This document shows positions 12,689-23,500 of a stretch of 64,000 nucleotides of DNA, in pieces. Position 1 is the first letter of the stretch. Each line of letters starts with the position of its first letter. Both the position numbers and the translations under genes were made by a program. Source of the DNA: Selaginella moellendorffii. Lineage: Eukaryota > Streptophyta > Lycopodiopsida > Selaginellales > Selaginellaceae. Under the pieces are notes generated by a model. That model did not search any database, was not told where the DNA came from, and saw only the letters and a list, made by a program, of their open reading frames with translations. The stretch covers positions 1,456,890-1,520,889 of the forward strand of contig NW_003314297.1 of the NCBI RefSeq assembly GCF_000143415.4. The letters run 5' to 3'.

Positions 12689-13365
12689 TCCGAGTCCAAA
12701 TCCAGGACCGAGACCGAGTCCGAGTCCGAGTCCGAATACTAATACAGGCAGTTGGGTGAAAGCCCAAAGCGATCGTCCCCTAGGGGGGGGGGGCTGCGGG
12801 GGGTTCCCAAAGTATAGTAGGGAGAGTGTGGGGGTTAGAGCCCAGTGGAGCCAATTTGGCCAGGAAAGGCCAGTTTGGCCCAGGAAGGCCAGACCCAGTG
12901 TTGGGTGATGAGCTGACCACTGGGAAGTCCAAGACTAGAGTGAACACGGACCGACAAGCGGGGTAGCTTGGTGAAGTGTTCAAGAGCCGGCTCTAGTTCC
13001 CCCGGGAGATCGACTGGCCGATGCTCCCAATCCAAGTGTGGGTGGCACTACCTACTTGGATACCAGGCGTGGCTCAATGAAACCTCGCTCTAAGCCCATG
13101 GCTAGAGCACCCAAGGGCGGAAGGCGGGGAGAGCACCCAGGTGGCTTGCGTAAGGCCACGGTGTTCCGAAATGTTGTCCCAAAGGCCCAAACTGTGGAAA
13201 GGAAGAGGAGCAATCCTCTGGGGTAGTGACCAAGGACACAGTCGTGTGGTGAGGAAGTCCCAGAGGACTGTGGGACTTAGTGATCGGGCCTGTGGGCCTC
13301 GATCCAGTGGCAGTGTTGGCAAACATGGCCAGGGGTAGAAAGGGACTTAGTGGCGACTGACAGAG
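12114..13365 (+). repeat. 5' LTR of nested family A element, part 1 (interrupted)
   Basis: It starts TGTGAGACACAAAATTCC with TSD GGGTT at 12109-12113, matched by GGGTT at 42483-42487 beyond the partner LTR. It shares diagnostic variants with the partner (agcaagcacgaggcaacc, tggcgactgacagag) that distinguish this element from the younger one at 30864. It is split at 13365 by the 13.2 kb transposon and continues at 26566. Confidence 0.9.
12345..12745 (+). repeat. 12-bp minisatellite in the LTR
   Basis: Units of gagtccgagatg, gacccgaagtgg and gagtccgatatg are followed by a 6-bp gaccga tract. The array is about 200 bp shorter than in the partner LTR (40870-41465), showing unit gain or loss after insertion. 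The open frames across it are artefacts. Confidence 0.85.
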
Positions 13366-13389
13366 AAGCTCTATTTCGTTAAAGTGGGA
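13366..13389 (+). repeat. Left terminal inverted repeat of the transposon
   Basis: The 24 bp are identical to the reverse complement of 26538-26561. They begin AAGCTC and end GTGGGA, and identity drops immediately after that. TSD AGAG lies at 13362-13365. Confidence 0.92.
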
Positions 13390-14028
13390 TTTATTCAGTA
13401 AAATGGGACTAGGTACAAATTTTCAAGTATTTGAAAATGACGTGAAATTATATGTTTTTTGTCCAGGGGCTAAACATATCTGGGGCATGGTGACTAGCGC
13501 GGTGACTTTATGTCCAGACTGAGTCCATCTGGTTGTATAATAAATCTCATTGTCAAGGTGAACAAGCTGAATCTGAAGCTAAAGAAGAGTGATGGCATGC
13601 GCGCACACACTATTTGTTTGTTCATTGAGCGTGTGGTGAGCTTTCCAAGATGAACGTCATTCCTATTAGCCAGACATATCACTTAATGGTGAGAACATTT
13701 AGATATTATTCAATGTTATCTTTTTCTAACGAATCTAATTGTGAAGGTGTAGCAAGAGGCATTGCTAGTCTGGAGAAGTCATTTAACTCATTTGACCACC
13801 CTTAGTGTATTTTCATGAAACTAAATAACATTCATATTATTAAGGAATTTCTCTAGTACCTTTTTTTTACGACATAGAGGCTTGCATTTCTTTCAAAGGT
13901 GATTTAGTAAAAGGCCTGAGGGCACATGCCATTCTATTTCTCAGACCGGTATTAAGATATACTAGTGCAAAGGGAAAAAGGTATTTGGTGATCAAGTAAA
14001 TGGCATGAGGGCACACGCTATTATAAGC
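13390..14028. other. Left subterminal region, no gene
   Basis: This is AT-rich and has no supported coding frame. It holds two palindrome-family copies, a degraded one near 13914-13934 and a clear one near 13999-14022. Confidence 0.6.
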
Positions 14029-14388
14029 CTAAGCGCTAGTGGACACCTCCTTTTTGGTACTCTTAGCGGTACTATCATCCTTCTCCGGGTCAGTTGTTTT
14101 GCTTTGGATTGTTGTCTCTGACGTTACTGGGGCGTTCTCGATAGTTGTTAATGTTGCCGTTTGTTCAGAAAAATGATCACCTGGAGTATAGTACGGGGAG
14201 TTTGGAAGACTTATATATTCTACATCTTCACCTATCTCCTTCTCCGTTTCCTTTTCTGCCTCACTTACAGATTTTGTGCTTGCCATGAGAACGCTCTTCA
14301 CCCTAAAATATGGAGTTCGTTGTGTTATAAAAGGAAACCAACACACACGCTGCAAGGGAATGATGGTACATAAAGTACGTAAGCCCAC
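14029..14388 (-). CDS. Small acidic Ser/Thr/Glu-rich protein, unknown
   Basis: A short frame ends at 14029 with STSA. The likelier start is the internal Met 14 codons after SVL-type sequence (MASTKSVSEAEKE..., about residue 36 of the open frame), giving about 84 aa. That Met is preceded by an acceptor-like TTTTAG, so an upstream exon is also possible. The protein is hydrophilic, rich in Ser, Thr, Glu and Lys, with a YISLPNSPYYTPGD segment in the middle and no recognised domain. It lies 3' of the transposase gene on the same strand and could be a separate small gene or a 3' exon of it. No function is assigned. Confidence 0.35.
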   Translation of the reverse strand: MGLRTLCTIIPLQRVCWFPFITQRTPYFRVKSVLMASTKSVSEAEKETEKEIGEDVEYISLPNSPYYTPGDHFSEQTATLTTIENAPVTSETTIQSKTTDPEKDDSTAKSTKKEVSTSA

Positions 14389-14501
14389 AATATGGGTTTA
14401 TGTGCCATTAATATGGGCCACACGCCATATTATTAGATTTATGCACGTGTGATTGGTAAATGCATATGTCACATCATCTTTGTTTTACCTCACACACTAT
14501 A

Positions 14502-16986
14502 TCAGGCCTCCTCTGATTCAGATTCGGATTGTTCACCTTGAAATAAAATACATTAGAAACTTAGTAAAGGAATATTAATGAATCTCACCTTGAACCCGGG
14601 TTATGAATGCTCTTGCTGCATCTCTTGCATGGTCTGGCAAGGTGATGGTGGTACTCTGCTTCCGCATCCAACCATGCACAACATTATCCACCGATATGCT
14701 CATGCTGGGATCCCTTGGATTCAGCACCCATCTCTTTTCTAGGCAATCCTTCGTATATTCGGAACTTGGCTTGAACCACTCCACAGTTACATTGAAGGAG
14801 TTAGTTTCCGTGTCCTCCTCTGCATCAGTGATGCAGCGCCCCACCCATATCATTTGTTTTTTATTACTGGGTCTGACAAGCACGACCATTCCTTTGCAGA
14901 CCTGTACTGGATTGAATGCTGAATCCGGCTTCTTGTTCCTCGGCCCACAATAGTGATCCTCAACATCGTTATCTGTCACTGCATTTCTAGACGACATTGT
15001 TCCGCTACTATCTGGTGCTCTGGGTTCTGGCCAAAAGGACTCTTCCAATTCTTCATATACAACCGGCCCATTTTGGATAGCAGATATAATCTTCTCCCAG
15101 TATTCGAGCAAAGGCTTGCACCTCTGAAAATAGGATTCTCCACCAAACACCAACCCCCTCTTCCAGAAGGCAATATGCTGTCTAATCTCGGCCACTATAC
15201 TTTCCTGGTCTTTGAGTCCATCCGGGTGCATCGGCCGTGGGGAACCCTGAGGAATCATAGGTTCCCCAGTTATGGGATCTCTCTTGAAGAGTTCAATGCC
15301 GTCCACTGGCAGCCACACTGTGTCCCATTCTCTCATCTTGTACCTCATCACTGGAGCACCGTCACACATGCTGAAATGAAACTGAAGAGGCTTGGAGTGG
15401 CCAATCAGCGTTTCGGATGCGTCCCTGATGTAGCCTCTTACAAACCCCTTAAAGTCTGGAACCTCTGTCAGAAGTGCAACTTCAACAGTGCCTTTGATGC
15501 AATTTTGGAATTCATCGTAGAGTTGTGGGAGGGTGAGGACATTGGATCGCCGGAGGGATTCTGCCAGGTGACTGAACATGGCATCGACGTCTTCATGAGT
15601 GTGCCCAACCATGAGAAAGCCAAGTGTAACCGTTTCAAATATGCCTTTGGCAACAAGCATCGCCAAGTACGCGAAGACGTACATGTTTTTGTTCTCACTA
15701 CCAGCATTGTCTGTTTGGAGTAGAAGATGGGGTGGAAGGCCACATCGGCCGCAAGAACTTCCTTGAGATTCTGCTTCGTTTGGATGAGGCTGTGCATTCA
15801 CCGGGCGACCAGCCTCGTCAGAATGGCATGAGGCCTCACGTGATAACCCTACAATCTGACGGCCAACATATTCACTGGGATGGCATGGGGCCCCACGCGA
15901 TACTGCAAGCCTTTGCTCCTCCTCTAGCTGAACCCTATATGGGGTTCGATCGACAAGGGCCTTATGCAAGGGTTGGCCATTCAGCTCAGTCTGCGCACTT
16001 TGCAGAGACCTTAAGTGTTTTGCTAGGGACGCAATCATCATGTTTGCACCCCCGCCACCCCATAGAGGTACAAAGAAGTTCCCATAGTTCTGGGCACCAT
16101 GCCCATGAGCGATTATGCCAAACAGAGACACAGGCAGCTGCATGGATGAAGAGATTGCCTTGGGGGCAGGATTGAGTCGAGGTAAGCACGTCTTTTTCTG
16201 GTCCATTTTGTCGTGGATGATGCAGAGGTAAGAGTCAGGTCTCTCCATGGAGAGAATCCTGTTATGATAATATGCAGTCCTGCAGCTTCTCTGCTCGATG
16301 TTGTGGTCGAGCCGCCTTCTAACCAACGTCTCTCGCTCTTGAGCGCTGCAAGAATTCTTCGACAAAGCCATTTTGATAGCAGTGCACTCGTCACACTTTG
16401 AAAAGCTGGAGTACTTTCCTATACTCACATCCCTGAACCTGTTGCTCCACAATCTACTAAATCTAGATTGGCTCAGCTTCCTGTAGCCATTACTCTGGAG
16501 TTCCCGATTCACATCTTCCAATATGGCCCCCTTGGTATACATGGAAGGGAGAACTCGTTGGGTGTCTCGTGTTCCATCTTCCAAGAGGTGGGTTTTATGT
16601 GGTTGCTGCTCGCTACATGTCTCGACAAACCTCTTGAAGATTGCCTCTCCATATACAACATGACCCCTGGTTTTGTGCGTACCGTCGTTCCCATGGACTG
16701 CCTGTTGAACCCTTTGTTCCTCGAACTCAGTTTTGATTCTGTAGAATGTGGTTCGAGGGACTCCATAAATGATTCTCCATGCCTTCATGCAGACCAAACC
16801 CCTCTGGAAGACCATGCCCCCCACCTGATGTTCTGAAGCATCAACAGATGACCGTAATGCCTCATACACAAAATTGCAAGCTGCCTTCCAGGACAATGTC
16901 TTATATCTTGCTCTCTCCTCTTCAATAGCATCCCAATCAACATGTTGACAGCAGCTCCTTTTGCAACAAGCAACTGTCGAGACCAT
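14502..16986 (-). CDS. DUF7869-type RNase H-like transposase candidate
   Basis: The protein is about 810 aa after removing one 52-nt intron (14537-14588, GTGAGA...TTTCAAG), which replaces an early stop with an acidic tail, GEQSESESEEA, ending at 14502. Exon 1 is 14589-16986. Visible features are a CxxC (C198/C201, SKCDECTAIK), an HDKMDQKK block at 258-265, a second acidic block LLLQTDNAGSENKN at 421-434, and VGHTHEDVDAMFSHL at 460-474. These three blocks are the hallmark of the DUF7869 family, which looks like an RNase-H-fold DDE nuclease of eukaryotic transposons; the catalytic residues would be D259 or D262, D426 and D466 or D468. Residues 354-417 form a low-conservation linker containing two palindrome copies in frame. 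The neighbouring 218-aa frame ends TGA directly abutting this ATG. As the only nuclease-like protein in the element it is the best candidate for the mobilising enzyme. Confidence 0.75.
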
Positions 16987-17643
16987 TCAAACCTCCATCG
17001 CCATTTTCTGCCTTTTCGGTTCGTTGCTCAGATCCCTTTGGCTGCGCTTTAGGAAGGTGTACTTTCTTTTCCCATGAAGAGATGTTCTGTCATCAGTTGT
17101 AGTGGTGTTTGATTGTGAATCCTTCACATTCTCAAACACTAAGTGCCTCAATTTCCACCGCACAATGCTTCCAATAGTCAGACTGTTTTCTTCTGTGTCA
17201 ACAACCTCTAAAATCGCAACTCCAATATCATCCCAGCCCAATTCTTGATTAGCAACCGCATCTCTTGGATCGACAACTGTGGCTAAGCCCTCAGCTACCA
17301 CCTCCCCCTCGGGGTTGTTTAGAAACACCTTCGCCTGAATCCATGTAGCACGGTTCTTAAGATCCACGGAGGGAACATGCGTCGCACTTGCGCTGTCCCC
17401 AACATCTGCTTTCTTCTGAAGATTTTTCAAGGCAACAACAACATTTACCCCGACGACCATCTCTCCTCGTTCAATAGCGACCACATTCCCATCGAAGACA
17501 ATCTCTACTGATACAGTAGCATTGCCTTCCCCAAGCCTTTGACAGTGTATAACAAAGTTCCAATCCATAGACACAAGGGTCCCTTTTGCAACTCTCTTCC
17601 CACCATTCAAAATGTAAACCTTTTCCCCAACCCTGAAGGCCAT
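16987..17643 (-). CDS. Transposon-associated protein with two internal repeats
   Basis: This is a 218-aa frame starting ATG GCC at 17643, preceded one base upstream by a good acceptor (CTGCACTTTCAG), which suggests a 5' UTR or start-proximal intron. Residues about 5-70 and 95-165 resemble each other: each has V-x-I-L or V-F-L-N, then VA-x-G, a short variable stretch, and a VxVEIV or VAILEV strand. This fits the small beta-rich domain often found at the C-terminal side of plant transposon proteins, here in tandem. The tail is basic (GKRKYTFLKRSQRDLSNEPKR), like a nuclear localisation signal. The TGA is immediately followed by the ATG of the transposase frame. The two may be one gene joined by an unrecognised intron; an example is GTTTGA (17.0 kb) to an AG near 16.91 kb, which keeps frame. 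Function unknown. Confidence 0.55.
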   Translation of the reverse strand: MAFRVGEKVYILNGGKRVAKGTLVSMDWNFVIHCQRLGEGNATVSVEIVFDGNVVAIERGEMVVGVNVVVALKNLQKKADVGDSASATHVPSVDLKNRATWIQAKVFLNNPEGEVVAEGLATVVDPRDAVANQELGWDDIGVAILEVVDTEENSLTIGSIVRWKLRHLVFENVKDSQSNTTTTDDRTSLHGKRKYTFLKRSQRDLSNEPKRQKMAMEV

Positions 17644-17645
17644 TC

Positions 17646-20555
17646 TGAAAGTGCAGAAAAGAAGTTAAGACCATACAAAAAATGATTGGAGAATGGCCTA
17701 AATCATAACATACCAAACAACCTCAATAGCATGAGGCCACATGCCATTATTCAAACATGCTATTGACACCCACGTGAAATTTTGCATTCACAAAATTGGC
17801 ATGAGGCCTCATGCCATCTTGATATACACACAGCTGCAGGCAAGTAAAAACATACATGACAATACGCTAGCCATGAAATTGCAAGGGCCCAAGATGGCAT
17901 GTGGCCTCATGCCATTTCTAAATGTGGTCCTAAGCCATTCCATGGTGAACATACCAGGAAGCACAAGTGCCGAATATCAAGAGGAAGCGGTAGCCACACC
18001 AAAGACAGTGCCGCTTGCAACACCGCAACTACTCGTAGCGCCGCTCGCAACACCGCAACTGCTCGTAGCGCCGCTCGCACAAACTGCCACTCGCATAAAC
18101 TGCCGCTCGCAATGCCGCAACCGCTCGTAGACGCATAAACCACAGCCCACAACGCCGCTTACACAAGCAGCGCTCACTGCGCTCAGCGAAACCAAGGACA
18201 CGGCGCACAAAAATGATAGACCTAGGAATGAGTTCGAGAATTCAAAAATAACACACGCTTGAATGTCACATCAAATCCTCTGACAAACCAGATCTTATGA
18301 TTCCTCTGACAAATTTCAAACTGAGTAGCTTCTAGACTTTGCTGTCGGAGGTTGAACTTTGTCACATCATGTCCTTGCCTCGATCCAGCTGTGCTATGTC
18401 AGTGATTCGAACTTTGCCATGCCATGTCAGCGATCCGCGCCAAGATTATTCGCCGTGTAAAGGAATAATTATGCTCTGTGTGTACGTCCATTTATGGCAA
18501 TATAAGGCCACACGCCATTCAAAGAATAATGCTAGTCGAGCATTTTTTGGTGCATTTTTGGGTTCAAAATTGCATGAGCCCACACGCTATAAAGTTTACC
18601 TGTACCAAAAATAGAAACAGCTTTATTTACTTGGGAATTTAAGTGGTTGAGGCATTTTTAAACTTACAAACACATGCCCTACTTACATTCCTTTGGTTGC
18701 TTAAAATTCAAAAATATTATAAACCTTTCTTTTTGCATTTTCAATGTTTTCAATTATGGTTTTTGATTTTCGCAGGACCAGCCTAGTAATCTATTTGCAT
18801 CCCGTCATGTTTATAGCTAGCTTTCATTTGTCCCCTTCGCTAGCCTGAAATACATCTGCTCGGCATCTGCCTCTTACAGCATTTGCCCAGAAAGGGCATC
18901 TTTCTTCACGCAGCATTTGCCACATGTTTAGGGTTTAGGGTTTAGGGTTTAGGGTTTAGCAATTCAGTAGCTTGATAAACATGCAAATACAAAACTTGAT
19001 GCAAAATCCTTTGATATGTCACAATGCCCCTAGAAACATAAACACATTTCAATAGAGAGGGTCATTTCATTTCATAGCTCCTTACGTAAATCTTGGTGAA
19101 ACCAGAGTTAGTGAAGTTAGTTTCTTGTGATCCCGCATCTGATTGTGATGTCCCTTTGTAGTGTCGATGGAAAGGTCAATGCACACCAAACTGTAAAATC
19201 TTGGAGCAAAATAACGGTCGGATCTATGGCAAATGCCCCTGAAACATTGTAAGGCTCGTGTGGTCTCATGTGGTGTCCAATCGAGATGCTTCTTTGCAGG
19301 GTCATCAAGAAAGACATTGTATACCATTCTGTAAAATCTAGTTGCGATCTAACGGTTGGATCTCCAGAAAACTCAAAAAAATCTCGCGCGTGTTAGAATA
19401 TCCTAGGAATATACTCCTATGTGCCCCTGAAAATGGCATGCGGCCCCACGCCATTCAAGAGATAACGCCAGATGACGCCGAGAATTTTTTAGTGCATTTT
19501 TTGGGTTCAAAATTGCATGAGCCCACACGCTATAAAGTTTATCTTTCCCAAATAAAGAAAAGTTTATCTGTGTCATGTGAGGTAGTTACAGTCCTTTGTG
19601 CTCGGCATCTGCCTCTTGCAGCATTTGCACTGAAAGGGAATTTTTCTCCATTCAGCATTTGGCTCTGAAAATGGTATGCGCCCACACGCCATTCAAGGAA
19701 TAACGCCACAGGATGCCTGGATTTTTGGGTTTAAAATGTTTAGGGTTTTTTGGGTTTTTTCAAAATATTTTGGGTCCAACGTTCTTTGGTTCAAAATTGC
19801 ATGAGCCCACACGCTATAATATTGATTTGAGAGAAAAATAGAAACAGATAGAATTTCTTTATTTAGCTGAACATCTGCCATTTTTGGAAATACAAGATGC
19901 TTTGGAATATCCAATCATGCATGGTATAAATATAGCGAGGGTATTAAATGATATCCCAATCATGATCTTTCTTTTGGATTTCGCGTGCATGCAGTCCGAG
20001 GAATGATGACGTTGCGGATTTCTTTTGGATTTTGCGTGCTTGCATGCGCACGGCAATCCAGAAATTAATGGTGGCGCCCAAGTCCGAGGAATGATGACGT
20101 GGCGGGATTACCAACCGTTGTGACATTTCGCGCGTGTGAGGTTAGGTTTTGCATTTTGCTTCATACTCGCACTCGCGCTCGCGCTCGCATCACACTCGCG
20201 CTCGCACTCGCATCGCGCTCCCACTCGCGATCACGCTCACTTCTCTACAAGTTTCTCGTGTGCATCGGCGTCCACTCGCGCTTGCATCACACTCACGCTT
20301 GCATCACACTCGCGCTCGCATCGCGCTCGTGTGCATCGGCGTCCACTTCAAGACACACCTAGTTTGTAACTTCGCCGCCAACTCCGCCGCCCACTCCGCC
20401 ACCCACACGCAGCCCACTTGGCGTCCCGGGAGATTTCAGCGCCACTCTCCAACTGTAAGTGGACGAGTAGCCTTGCTGCTACGATCCGCTGCACACACAG
20501 TGCACATTCGCCAGCGAGTCCGGCCTCGATTGTCACGGCCTCCATTCGGCTTCAA
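17646..20555. promoter_or_regulatory. 2.9 kb divergent promoter/5' region between the two modules
   Basis: There is no supported coding sequence. It contains about eight palindrome-family copies (near 17729, 17797, 17894, 18494, 18571, 19433, 19511, 19671 and 19800), a telomeric-repeat box (18927-18959), and two GC-rich tracts of tandem short repeats: gccgctcgcaacaccgcaact units at 17998-18130 and actcgcgctcgc units at 20165-20345. The last tract and the following cgccgcccactccgcc run probably form the 5' UTR of the plus-strand gene. Confidence 0.5.
18927..18959 (+). repeat. Interstitial plant telomeric repeat (TTTAGGG)4.7
   Basis: Four perfect TTTAGGG units plus TTTAG lie in the divergent region of the transposon. 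Short telo-boxes are common in plant promoters; whether this one is functional is inference. Confidence 0.9.
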
Positions 20556-23500
20556 ATGGTAAGTCTTTTAGGCCAAGTAGAAAATGGCATGAGGCCACAT
20601 GCCATTCAGTAGCAACATTGGCATGCACCGATTGGGCTCTCGAGTGCAGTCCGGTTACAGATGGCGTGTAGCCTCACGCCATCTTAGGATGCAGCCTCAA
20701 GACATCTGATGCAGTGGTGAATGGCGTGTGGCCTCACGTTATTTCCAGCTGCTAGCTTTTCATCTGTCAGCTCTAATTGTTGTGCATTTCTGAACAGGCG
20801 AGGAATTGCGTTCTTCTTCCAGCCACTGTCAATGTGGATGCAGAGAAGGGGGAGGAGCTCACCAGTTGGACTTTCGGGATGGAAGGCGAGGATCTGATGC
20901 TGTACAACACAGATGGTGGGAGAAAAGAATGCATGGGGATCCTCATCCAAGTGACAGACACTCCATGCAGTTCCATGCAAGAATATGGACTGGCACTTGT
21001 GGTAGAGACAGCATCCGCCTTCAAGATCCACCTTGCACATCCTAGCGGCTTCCCGGAGGGGGGCAGCGGCTATGAGGAATTCCTAGAGGGAGCTAGGGAG
21101 AGGTTGTCTAGGAGGCCCACAATTTCAAAGACGCTGCGGGTCTATGAAGATCACATGGAATCCACGGACCTCACCTACGGCGATGTTCAAAAACTATATT
21201 CTAACATTGAGCCGTTGAGAGTGCCTCCAGTTCGCGAAGCGAAGGGGAAGGGGGTCGATCTGGAAACTACCCCGAAGCTGAAAAGGGTGGTCAAGCTCAA
21301 GCCGACGTCCGACTCTGCTGCTCCAAAAAAGAAGCTACTCGGTGATGCCATTGCCTCGGGTTCGAACACTACACCCACCAAAAAGAAGAGCCGCAAAGAG
21401 CAGAAAGAGCAAGAAGAGGCAGCAAAAATCGTCGCAGATAATAGTACTTGTTACTATTCCAACAAAGTATATACAATCGACGTGAGCCGTATCGACATCC
21501 AAAGCAAATACAACCACAGGCTAGTATCTGATGAGTGGGTGGAGAAACTGAAGCAGAAGATGCTAGCAAGTCCAGTAACACCCGACATCGCAGACGTGAT
21601 CCCCTACTACCAAACAATGAAGGGCGAGACGAGGTTTCCAAACTTGATCAATAGGAAGGTGTTGGACGATCAGAACATCCGGTTCTATGCCGTCTCCGGG
21701 TAGCATTCTAGCTTGGCGATGCAAGAGATAGTTCTGGATATTATGGTGGGCGAGGAGGTGAAGAAAGTCTTCAAGACAAGAGTTGTCCGCCTGATAAAAG
21801 GCAACTCGCCCCTCCGATCTATCATATCCATCTCCCACGCGCAGAATGTCAAGCAAAAAACGTGCTACAAATTGGGTCTGCACAAGACATTGGCACGAAC
21901 ACGGAAGCTCTGGGTTCAACTGAAGAAGCCACAAAAACCAGGACAAGGACGTGCACTAGCAACTAGTGCCTGGCAGGTAAGCCTCGTTGCATGTGGCATA
22001 GCATGTGGCCTCACGCCATTTCCATTGCAGGAATTCTCGAGTCTTCTCTCGAAAACACTGGGGGTCAATGACACACTCAGCATCCATAACATTCTACTCG
22101 CGACAAAAGTTGTTTTTGACAAATGGGTAGATGTGCTGAGGAGGTACCATGACGGGGAGTTGTTAAACTCAATGGGTGTGGAGGACGGCCGGAAGCCCAA
22201 TGATTTGAAGCTCAACGCCTTGCGTTTCTCGCGGTCTCTAGACGACGACGACCTTCTGACAGTGGCTAATGCTCTTCTACGTGGTGAGGTAGTCTTCAAC
22301 AAGACCAAAATGACTCCCGGCCATATTGTGACATACGAGGACTTGTGCACGACTCTGAGAGCTCGTGCGCTATTGAAGGATTGGATCTTCAAGCAAGTGG
22401 CCGTGGAGAGGGTGAGCATCGACACCACGCAAGAGATGATGGAAGAGCTGGACTTGTCAAATGAAGACATCGACGAGTACGTGAAGGGGGCCCCCAAGTT
22501 CATCGATCTGCTGCGGGATGCCACGAAAAGTAAAGCTGAGAAGTTGGATCAGTATCCAAATTTCATTAAGAGGGATGTCGACCGCCGGCTTCAGAAACAG
22601 CTCGACCCCGTAGCAGAGGCCTATCGAGAACCTTACCGGGTATACGTGAATTCGGATGAGGATCAAAGGTGGAGGAGCATTGTTTCCCGTGGAGATGAGC
22701 AGGTCAAGAGCATCTTTTGTGTGATGGACTTCACAAACGAAGAGATCACTCATGCAGACGAAGTCAACTCCATCATTGACTTAATGGTGGGACTTGCGGA
22801 GGTGGAATCTTCAGTCCACTATATGATCTACGACTCCGAATCCTATCACAAGTTCTGGAAGGCCTTGAATGAGGTGAAGGCTCGGTTGAAAGGCAAGGAG
22901 ATGCGGGAGATCCATGGGATAATGGCTAAGAAGAAGATACCAACGAATGTCCGCATCTTCACACTCGCCCTTGTTATTGGTCCTGCAGCAGAGTGGGACT
23001 GGAGTGACTTCCCAGCTTCGTTCGACAAGGCTGATCAAATTGATCTGAGGGAGGTCAATTTACCCGTGCCTGAGGAACTGAAGACGGCTATGGAGCTTTC
23101 AAATCCAAAGAAAGCTCCAGGTGCAGCATGGGAAATGCTCAGCTGGGTCTTCAACGCAATAGCGGGTGACACCAAGGGCAAATGCGTTGTCGAGTACAAC
23201 TGCGGCGGACTATTCTTTCGAGCCGCACTACTCAAGGGTGTCCCGTGTGTTGCGGTGACAAACTCCATTGAAGAGGTGACTTCAATGGAGCATATAATTA
23301 CAGTTGCCAAAGAAAAACAGTATCTTCTCTGCGAACCTGGTGAGTACGCACTTTAAGTTTAAATGTTATCTCACAAGCTCTGTATGCAGGAGCGTGGCCA
23401 CCCCCAGATGCTGAAACGGCGTTAACAGCTACTGATGTTAGGCCGAGCTCACAACCTGCACAAGGTAAGGTCACGTGAGGCCTCATGCCATTTTGATTAT

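Noticed and set aside
14953-15723. 256-codon plus-strand frame
   Set aside because: It lies antisense to the DUF7869-type gene and has no family motifs; a shadow of the real frame.
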